Below are positions 56,095-64,000 of a DNA stretch of 64,000 bases, piece by piece. This DNA is from Brachionus manjavacas (taxonomy: Eukaryota; Rotifera; Eurotatoria; Ploima; Brachionidae). Numbering within the stretch: position 1 is the first letter of the stretch; each line of letters starts with the position of its first letter. The notes below the pieces were generated by a model, which made no database searches, was not told where the DNA came from, and saw nothing but the letters and a program-made list of their open reading frames with translations. Both the position numbers and the translations under genes were made by a program. The stretch is taken from positions 7,578,501 to 7,642,500 of the forward strand of contig JAHQIY010000001.1 of the NCBI GenBank assembly GCA_019054805.1, in the 5' to 3' direction.

Positions 56095-58418
56095 ATGGTC
56101 GTGTCGGATTTAAGTGCGGAACAATATTTTGAAGAGGCCAAAGAGTTGATGATAAATGATCAGTTTGATTTAGCTCTAGAGGTGAGAATTTTTTGAATAA
56201 ATAAAAAACATTTTTAACTTAAGTTTATTCTAAATTTTCAAGAACTATAATTCAGCTATTGAAAAGTGTGACAAAAATAGTTCAAAACAGCTTTATTCTT
56301 ATTTTGTTGGACGCTCTCAAGCGAAAATAAAATTGAAAAAATTTACCGAAGCAGTGAAAGATGCTGATTCAGCGATTAGTATTAATTCAAATGATTCGAG
56401 GGCTTTTTTGAAAAAAGGGTACCTTTTTTTGTCAAAATTTTATTTAAATTTATTAATTAAAAAAAAAAAGAATTGCTCAATTTAACCTTGACCAATTCGA
56501 AATTGCTCTGGCAACTTTGGAAGAAGGATTTCAAAAAGCCGAAAAAGAATCTGAACGAAATTCATTCAATGAATGGATGAACAAATGTAAAAAAGTGATA
56601 AAACCAAGCCAAAATACTTCTATGATTCAGAATCAGGAAGAACCTAAAGCTCAGAAACCACCTAGTATTAAGTAATTAAATTTAAATTAAAAAAAATTTT
56701 TTTTTAAGGTCTATTGAAAATATAGACTTAAAAATACTCTCTTATGTCCTTGTTAGAAAGGACATACTTTCTATACTTTTTAGCTCAGGGTTATTTGATT
56801 ACAATTCAAAATTTACATATAAAAACTATCATTTAAACTTATTAAAATCTGTCTTTTAATTTAACCAACCTGAATTTCTAAACCTGAGCTGCACCCAAGA
56901 TCCCGTTATATTGTCATTTTGTCTAAACTAAATTAAACCCCTAAAATTAACCCTAACTTGACTCAAGACTCCTTGCGGCGTCTTTCGCTTAGTCAAAAAT
57001 GGTAAATTTCAGGGTTTAATTTTCTTTATTAGATATTTTTTTTATTTTTATTTCAATTATTTGAAGTCCTTCTTTGCTAAGTAGATAAAATGTCTTGTTA
57101 AAAAATACAATAAGAACAATCCTTGTTTTTTTATCATTATCAATACATGGTTTTTCAGCTCCTTAACTCATTTAAATATTCTATCGATAAAAATGGAATT
57201 TTTAAAAAAAAATTTCAATTAGATTTTAATTTAAAAAAAAAATAAAAACAGCAAAATTAAAAATATGCAAGTAAAATTATTTTAAAATTGAATCAGACAA
57301 TTCTTAAATAAATATTATTTTAAATAACTTTGATAGAAATTGTTCCATGAGCTCCAATTCATCATGTTCATAGAAACTAATAAAATTTCTAGATAAGAAT
57401 ATACAATTTCCATATAATATATTTTTTATATTTTTCAAGCATAAGCTTCTTTTAATATGCTAAGTACAAAATTTTTAGTTATAGAGAATTTAATTTATGT
57501 TTAATTTTTTCTACACAAAAACATATTAGCTTTGTTTTTATTTAATCAATTAAGACATGAATGGTATCAGACTGAATCGCAAGTTACAGTCACGTTATTG
57601 GCAAAAAATGTCCAGCAAAATGATATCAAAATTGTTCCTCAAGAAAATAATGTAAATTTTGCTTTTTTTCCTATTTTCTTTAATTTTATATTCTTAGCTA
57701 AAAATTGAGTCGAATAACACAGAAAAATATAATATTAATTTAAATTTAAATTTGTCACACACAATTATTCCAGATCAAACACAAATAAAATATCTATCTT
57801 CTAAAGTAAGATTTAAATAAATAAATTATACATTCTTGTTAATTAAAAAACTTCTTTTTTTTGTAAAGGTTGAAATTAAGCTCAAAAAATGTGAAGCTTT
57901 GCATTGGAGTAAATTAGAAAAAAACCTAAATGACATTGTTGTTAAAAAAACCTCTTCAATTGATGTAATTGAAGAAAAAAAACGTAAACGTGTATCTCCT
58001 TAAATTTTTTTTTAATTTTTCGTCATTTTAATAATCAGCCGATTATCCAACTTCGAGTCGGAAACCAAAAAATTGGGATAAAATTGCAGCTGATGTGGCC
58101 GCAGAAGAAAAAGACGAAAAGTTAGAAGGAGATGCTGCTTTAAACAAGTGATTTAAATTTTAAAAAAACTAAAATTATTCAATTGATTTTTTAGGTTGTT
58201 TAAACAAATTTATGAAGGTGGTTCGGATGAAGTTCGAAAAGCAATGAATAAATCATTTGTAATTAGCTTTTGCTTGTTTTACACCAGTATTCTTCTATAA
58301 GATTTTTTTTTAGAGTGAATCTGGAGGCACAGTTCTATCAACAAATTGGTCCGATGTTGGCGCGAAGAAATTAGATGTCAAGCCACCTGATGGTATGGAA
58401 TGGCGAAAATGGGATTAA
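56095..58418 (+). CDS. SUGT1: SUGT1 (SGT1) co-chaperone
   Basis: Nine exons: 56095-56181, 56243-56418, 56471-56671, 57555-57651, 57698-57805, 57869-57983, 58039-58147, 58195-58258 and 58314-58418. Phases agree and give 353 residues (human about 365). Residues 1-120 are the TPR region ([32 protein letters not shown]). Residues about 155-265 are the CS domain starting [17 protein letters not shown], the HSP90 contact. The SGS domain closes the protein ([51 protein letters not shown]). SGT1 assists HSP90, SCF ubiquitin ligases, kinetochore assembly and NLR-type receptors. The third intron (56672-57554) is 883 bp; the others are about 45-65 bp. Confidence 0.96.
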
Positions 58419-58548
58419 AATTTATATGGCTACGAAAATTTACTTCCTTGGAATCAAAATATTTTTTTTTTCATAATAAAATATCTAATTTATAATTTAT
58501 TAAGTATTTGAAAATAAAAATTACAAAAACTTATCCTGTCAAATTCGT

Positions 58549-58561
58549 GTCTTGAGAAAAT
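58549..58561. repeat. 13-bp target-site duplication, left copy
   Basis: GTCTTGAGAAAAT occurs here and at 60855-60867, exactly bracketing the LINE insertion. Confidence 0.85.
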
Positions 58562-58623
58562 TTATTTATTTGTTATTTATTTATTTATTTGTTTATCTGT
58601 ACCGAGCTAATGCTCCTTCAGAA

Positions 58624-58654
<31 letters not shown>

Positions 58655-60854
58655 TGAAATAAAATAAAGTTAAATAAGGTAAAATAGAATAAAAAAAAAA
58701 AAGGATAAATAAGTCAAAAGAAAATTAAGAACGATATGTTTAAATAACTAGAGTTAGGACATGTTTAAATATCTTATAGTTCAGGAAAAAAGAGGAAATT
58801 GCTAGATAGCAATTACACAATGGAGTTGGATATTCGATATATCTTGATTCGAAACCTTCTCTATATTCTTCCACCAGTCTGACGACCAGTGGAACAGAAT
58901 GACTCAATCCTGCCCTGACATATCTCTCACTCAACTCAAAAAGTCTATTCGAAATTGTTAGGAGATTAAGTTTATTGAAGGCCTCTTGGTGTATAATATT
59001 GGAGGGGTATCATATTTTAGCTTCAAAATTGATCGAACTGCTGAATTTTGAATAACTTGTATTTTTTTGATGTTAGTTTCTGAGAATGAATTTAAACAAG
59101 GAAAAGAATAATCCAAAATTGATCCTATTAAGGATTTGTAAAGATTACCTAGTGTTTTTGGTTTTAGACCCCATTTTTTATTTGAAAGATATTTTATTAA
59201 GTTAAGCCTTGAATTACAACGCTCTTTTAATTCATCCACCATTGGGCTAAAAGTAAGTTTTGAGTCTAATGTTATTCCTAAGAATTTAACTTTTTCCTCT
59301 TTATTTAAATTACTATTATTAATTTTAAGGTCAAGATTAATTTTGACTTAAGTTTTTTTCTCAAAGATCATATAACATGATTTTTCAATAGAAATTTTCA
59401 TTTTCCATTTGAAAAGCCATATTTCAACTTCTTTTAGATACTTATTAATCACTTTTTCAAGATTTCCTATCTTTTTAAAAGTAAAAAAGGTAGCCAAATC
59501 ATCTGCAAAAAGAAGAGAGTACTGGCAGTTTGTTTTGTTTCTTTTTGGTATATCATTTATAAAAATGCTAAAAAGAAGCGGACTAATTACTGACCCTTGT
59601 GGAACTCCTGCTTTAATAGGGTATTGATCACTTAGATGATTATTTATATTTACTTTAAAAGATCTTAAGTGCAGAAATGATCTTATCCAATAGATAAGAT
59701 AAGGTGGTAGATAAATTTTTATTAGCTTGTAAATTAGTCCATCATGCCAAACTCTATCAAAAGCTTTAGAAATGTCAAAATATAGACAACATACCTTCTT
59801 CTTTCTATTAAAGGACTCTGAAACTTTTTGAATAAGAAAGTAAAGATTATCTGCAGTGCGTCTATGTTTTCTAAATCCTGATTGATCATCAATAAGTAGA
59901 CTATTGTTCTCCAGAAAATTATATATTCTTGTAAAGATGATGCGTTCAAGTAACTTTCCAAGGCAACTTGTCATACTAATTGGACGATAGTTATTAGGAT
60001 CTTGAGTGGGTGATGTTTTCTTGGGGATCATGGTTATACTTGCTATTTTCCAAGCTTTTGGCACTTGACCTATTTCCAAACTCCTGTTAAAAAGAATACT
60101 TAGTTCAATTAAAGTCACTTTAGGTAAATTTTTTAACATTAGGTTGTGGATTTGATCTAATCCAGAGCCTGCTTCTTCTTTTAATTTTTTTAAAGCATTT
60201 CTTATTTCCAAAAGAGTAATAGGCTCGTCCAAGTTATTTTGTACCTTATTTTTTAAGAAGTCTGTAATGGTTTGTGATATTTCAGAACTATCCTCTGATT
60301 CAACAAGATCTAGATGAGGACTAAAAGTTGAGGCTAAGATATTTCCAAAGATTTTTCCTTTATCTATATCTGTCTTAAACTCAACACCATCTTTGAGTAA
60401 TGATGGTATCTGTTTTAAACATTTCTTAGATCTGAACTTATTTATTTTTTTCCAGAAAGGCCTGCTTGATAAAGTATTCCTTCCCATTTTATTTATAAAA
60501 TCTTGCCAGTTTTGGTTCCAAAATTCTTAAAGAGCTAGACCTACCTCAGATGTAAGCTTATTAAAAATTATCTTTAAAGAAGGACACCTGGTTTTTTGGA
60601 AAAATCTTCTAATTTTTCTTCGTTCTTTGATTAATAAGACAATGTTTTTTGGTAAGCTTGATTTAAAAGACTTTTGAGTGTAAGCTGGAACACTTTTTTG
60701 GGCAGCATTAACGATCTTTTCTGAAATGTGTTTATTTATGTCATCAATGTTTGTAAAAGAACTTAAATGTTGATTTGATGACTTCAGTAAATCTCGGTAA
60801 AGTCCCCAATTTGCTTTTTTAAAATTAAGACTAGTTTTCAAGGGTTCAACTCAA
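58562..60854 (-). mobile_element. 5'-truncated LINE with reverse transcriptase and target duplication
   Basis: On the minus strand it runs from a linker region (60841 downward, AAQKSVPAYTQKS) through a reverse transcriptase: NNYRPISMTSCLGKLLERII, the catalytic-site segment YFDISKAFDRVWHDGL, GVPQGSVISPLLFSIFINDI and SLLFADDLATFF with both active-site Asp. The C-terminal part has GLKPKTLGNLYKSLIGSILD and ends near 58740. The tail (GCATTAGCTCGGTACAGATA, then AAAT repeats) recurs at 21.8 and 31.6 kb. A 13-bp direct repeat borders it. There is no endonuclease domain, so it is truncated at its 5' end. I see two in-frame stops and one frameshift near 58950, which suggests a modest age. Jockey/CR1-like clade; finer placement needs a tree. 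Confidence 0.92.
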
Positions 60855-60867
60855 GTCTTGAGAAAAT
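60855..60867. repeat. 13-bp target-site duplication, right copy
   Basis: Identical to 58549-58561. Before the LINE arrived, 58548 and 60868 were adjacent apart from one copy of these 13 bases. Confidence 0.85.
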
Positions 60868-61304
60868 ATTGTTTCCTACTTTAAATATTGTCGGCCGTTC
60901 TAAGTACTTTTTACTAGGTCTTAGTCAGTTTTATATAGATTTGAAAACTTTTAATCACTATTTTATGACTAATTCATTTATTTTCGAGCTAAATTTATAT
61001 TTTTTAATTACAAAAATTTAGTAAAAATTTACAAATTCAATTGAAAAATAAAAACGATTCATTTGACTCGTATAAAAAAATAACCATTGAAAAAATCTTT
61101 TATTAATTTTTCAAAATTTAGTCGATTTAATGCCGGAAAAAATTTCACGTTCACATCATTTAAATTAATTTAGATTTAAAAGATAAAAATCAAAAGAGTC
61201 ATTTGACTCGTTGGTATTTTTAGTGTTAATAACTTAAATCTTTAGAAAGGAATCTTACCAGAATATGATTTTTTAATATATTTATTAAAGATAAATATAT
61301 TAGA
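60868..61304. other. AT-rich spacer with a TTAA-bounded transposon end
   Basis: 61196-61229 reads GAGTCATTTGACTCGTTGGT then ATTTTTAGTG ending at TTAA. This has the same layout as 22473-22507. ATTTGACTCG also occurs at about 61058. No gene seen. Confidence 0.45.
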
Positions 61305-62360
61305 TTATATTAGATAAATATCTTAGATTTCACCACATTTTCTGGCAACTTATTCCAATGCGAAACTCTTTGTTTGAGAAAAATACGGTTGTTCCTAAAT
61401 TACGCAAAAGGAACAACGAAACCGGAACCTTCTAAAGTTCGGAACAAAGAATACAGAATAAAAAAAATCAAAATAATTTATGAAAATATTTACTTACAAC
61501 TATTAACTGAGCTTTAATTATAAAACGTCTTAAATTAAAATTCGCCTAAAATATTTATTTCAGAAACTCCTAGTGATAGTACACTAAATTAAAAGTAGCA
61601 TCATAAGTTATCATTACAGTCTGATTAGTAACCTCCATCAACCTGATTATATTACTTCGAAAATTAAAACTATATCCCTATTGCTCTTCTAAAGCAAAAA
61701 GAAAAATTTTGCTTGAAAATTAAGTTTTTCCTAATTTGTTCTAAAAGTTTTTTATTCCGTATCCTTTGTTCCGAACTTTAGTAGGTTTCGGTTCAGTAAT
61801 TTAGGGCCCAGTTCCGGAGGACTGATTCCGCGATTTAGTTACTTTAAATTCCGGTTCCGTTGTTCCGTTTTCTTAATTTAGGGACAACCGAAAAATACAT
61901 GTCTGGCGCTTATTGCAGTTGCAAAAACGTTTCTAATTTGAGCTGGGAAACTCTTTGGACTCTTATCCTATTTCCTCTTAAGGCCTCGACAGGACCCTTG
62001 TTTTCTGATCTATTCACCAGACTAGGCTTACCTTTTCTTTTTCATTCACTAATTTATACATTTCAATCAAATGAAATTCCCTTTCCCTCTCACTCTTCTT
62101 TCACTCAGCTTTGTCAGTCCTAATTCCATCAACCTCATTTCATGAGACATGTTTCTTAGAGACAAAAGCATTTTTGTTGTTGTCCTATCTTTTACCTTTT
62201 CTTACACATTCACATCCCTTTTCATACTTGGATTCCAAACATGCACTGCATAATCTAGTTGGGGTCTCACCATGGATATATTCAATCTTACCCACAGCCT
62301 TTCCTCTCTACTTGTAAACGTTCGTTTTAGCATTCCAAGTACCCTACTCGCTTTCGCTTT
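61305..62360 (-). mobile_element. Decayed CR1/L2-like LINE fragment, split by a MITE
   Basis: Minus-strand frames contain RTFTSREERLWVRLN, VRPQLDYAVHVWNPSMKRDV, HEMRLMELGLTKLSERRVRG and, on the far side of the inserted element, FSNRVSHWNKLPENVV. This is the C-terminal region of a CR1/L2 reverse transcriptase protein, with several stops and frame changes. It is a different family from the LINE at 58.6 kb. The insert at 61387-61889 is later. Confidence 0.8.
61387..61889. mobile_element. MULE-like MITE with perfect 9-bp duplication
   Basis: Inverted ends GGTTGT(T/C)CCTAAATTA extend through GGAACAACG and AAAGTTCGGAACAAAG; the left arm lacks about 60 bases present in the right. GAAAAATAC flanks both sides (61378-61386 and 61890-61898). 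A 9-bp duplication is the signature of Mutator-like elements. Length 503 bp, no transposase. It sits inside the LINE relic, whose reading resumes on both sides. Confidence 0.85.
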
Positions 62361-63126
62361 TTATTTTATATTTTTATGTAATGATTAAGGTATCTTTATC
62401 TAGAAAATTTATTAATTATTTTGTTTTTAAATTTTGCAAGAGCAAATTTTGTGATAAATTGTTAGCATAGATATTTCTTTCGGAATCTTCATTCTATTCT
62501 GAGTATTTTGATGAATGTTTAAAATCTGTTAAAATTCAAAGTGACCTAAAAATACCAAGTTAAAGTTTTTTCAAGTTGTATACAATTCAGCAATTTAACA
62601 ATTATAATAATAGAAAAATTAAATAAATAATAAATTGTTTTTCTTGCGCTTTATTTTAATTTTATTTCAACTTTTCTTTACAATTCTTGATAATTCATTT
62701 TTTTTTGCGAATTTCACATTGATTCTCTGCTTGCCACTCATAATAATCGTGTTCATTTCCGCGTTGATCTTTTTAAATGATGTGTAATAATTTTTTCATT
62801 ACACAATTGATTTAGTTGTCTTCTTAAACTTTAAACTCGTTAGTCACTCATCTAAGAATAAACACTGTTTGATTGAAAAGTATCAACTTCGTTAGAATTT
62901 TTTTGTTTTCTGTTAAAATTTTAAAATTATTGAATTTAAAAAAAAATAATAAAATTTTAGACTAATGATCAAAAAAATATTTGGTTAATTAAAATATCAA
63001 TTTTTATTAAAAATAAATGTATACAATCAAATGTCTATCCGCATGTAAAATAATCAATCTCAGCATCGATTTTAATTAAAAATTTATATTCACATAAATT
63101 AAAAAATTTTATGAATCTAACTTAGA
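62361..63126. other. AT-rich spacer, 3' flank of the last gene
   Basis: No gene, RNA or repeat recognised. On the minus strand the right end is the 3' untranslated region of the partial gene. Confidence 0.5.
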
Positions 63127-64000
63127 TTATTTTAAAATTCTATTATTCGGCTCAATAGTCCTGCTTCTATTAGCCATAGTAAAACTAATTCCATTATTAT
63201 TATTATAGTTTAAATTTTGACCATGTTCTTTGAACAAAATTTCTATAAAATTAAAAAATTTAAATTTAGTTTTTTTTAATTTTATTAATTTACCTTGTTT
63301 AGTATTAGGGTGATAAGAATTAAAACTGTATGATTTCATATTAAATGTACCATTTTTAGGTTTTTCACTTGGATTTTTTTTGCAAGAGCTATTTAAGTTA
63401 ATCGAGGAATCAGAGGGACTACTTGACGAGAGCGAACAAGCTCCATTTGCCGAAAGGGAATTTCCGGATGAAGAAGACGAGTGAATCGAAGAATCAGACT
63501 TCATTTGAATTAACCCATTTGTTTCGTTTTGATGCAAGAAATTTTTTTTTAAATTAAAATTTTGAATTGGTCTGGTCGGCGATTTTTGACGATTTTGTAC
63601 ATTTTTTTCAGCTCGATTTAATATCTCCATGCAGTCTATGAACTCTGACGTGGATGCGTTTAAATTATCATTATTGCTTGTTTTCTCATTTGTAGATTCA
63701 TCAGGCTTTTCCAGTCCGACTTCGTCTCTCCGGCACTTTTTCAATGAAGAGTAAACAAAATTTTGATTTTGTGACTGATTTGTGAAGCTATTCGAAGAGT
63801 TTGATGAAAGAAAGTTGGACAATTGATTGTTACTCATGATCAGCATACTTTGAGAAAGTTGGTTGTTGGCATCGAAGTCATGGCTATTACCACTTGAATT
63901 AGAAATTAAATTTTTTTTCAGATTGTTAGATAAGTTCGGAATGTTTTTGTTTGCTGAATATCTTGGTGAATTAGAAGAACCGGTCGAGCCCAAGCTAGTT
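63127..64000 (-). CDS. 3' part of an unrecognised Ser/Asn-rich gene
   Basis: Two exons on the minus strand: one reaching the window edge (63294 to beyond 64000) and the last at 63127-63242, with a 51-bp GT/AG intron in phase 1. About 270 residues are visible. The sequence is low-complexity and Ser/Asn-rich, with short conserved-looking islands: SEFIDCMEILNRAEKNVQ, KSPTRPIQNFNL, and at the end GISFTMANRSRTIEPNNRIL. The frame is open to the edge, so the start lies outside. No family recognised; such composition is common in regulatory or RNA-binding proteins, but nothing here proves it. Confidence 0.75.
   Translation of the reverse strand, partial: TSLGSTGSSNSPRYSANKNIPNLSNNLKKNLISNSSGNSHDFDANNQLSQSMLIMSNNQLSNFLSSNSSNSFTNQSQNQNFVYSSLKKCRRDEVGLEKPDESTNEKTSNNDNLNASTSEFIDCMEILNRAEKNVQNRQKSPTRPIQNFNLKKNFLHQNETNGLIQMKSDSSIHSSSSSGNSLSANGACSLSSSSPSDSSINLNSSCKKNPSEKPKNGTFNMKSYSFNSYHPNTKQGKLIKLKKTKFKFFNFIEILFKEHGQNLNYNNNNGISFTMANRSRTIEPNNRILK

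Overview
This is a gene-sparse, very AT-rich animal nuclear window. Coding sequence is recognisable by protein motifs and by many short introns of about 45-60 bp with GT/AG ends. The gene set includes a ciliary dynein-tether protein, a Polycomb-type MBT protein, WDR11, SUGT1 and a CCR4-NOT deadenylase, so the host is a bilaterian-grade metazoan. The compact introns, low GC and ARM-TIR proteins would fit a small-bodied spiralian such as a monogonont rotifer, but that placement is inference. I see no bacterial operon, CRISPR array, rRNA or convincing tRNA gene.

Layout. 0-3.2 kb: a heat-shock-type promoter with no gene behind it, a decayed LINE, and the 3' end of a second LINE. 3.9-5.3 kb: an arylacetamide-deacetylase-like esterase (3 exons, +). 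6.6-11.2 kb: two tandem intronless genes (-) for ARM-TIR-SAM-like proteins whose TIR segment is almost identical at DNA level although the flanks have diverged. 13.3-15.5 kb: an intronless fused pseudouridine-phosphate glycosidase/pseudouridine kinase (+). 17.4-18.6 kb: CFAP73 (7 exons, -). 18.9-27.7 kb: WDR11 (9 exons, -), with two introns enlarged by repeats. 30-32.3 kb: a cluster of nested inverted-repeat transposons. 32.6-36.8 kb: an L3MBTL2/MBTD1-type protein with an FCS zinc finger and four MBT repeats (8 exons, -). 40.1-42.3 kb: an unusually GC-rich intronless gene (-) joining a NERD nuclease domain to a degenerate P-loop region and a degenerate SGNH-like domain. 48.4-49.3 kb: a membrane-anchored Cys glutathione peroxidase (4 exons, one of 24 nt, -). 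49.7 kb: a small hydrophobic-leader protein (+). 54.4-55.6 kb: CNOT7/CAF1 (3 exons, +). 56.1-58.4 kb: SUGT1 (9 exons, +). 58.6-60.9 kb: a 5'-truncated LINE with a 13-bp target-site duplication. 61.3-62.4 kb: a LINE relic split by a MULE-like element with a 9-bp duplication. 63.1-64.0 kb: the 3' end of an unrecognised Ser/Asn-rich gene (-).

The genes do not form one pathway; most are separate housekeeping genes (protein folding, mRNA decay, chromatin, trafficking, cilia, nucleoside salvage, peroxide defence). The accessory signals are the converted TIR pair, the NERD/SGNH-like fusion, the orphan promoter, and at least six kinds of short inverted-repeat element, several with intact 8- or 9-bp target duplications. 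Exon boundaries were read by hand and checked for phase. All family assignments come from recalled motif knowledge, not a search.
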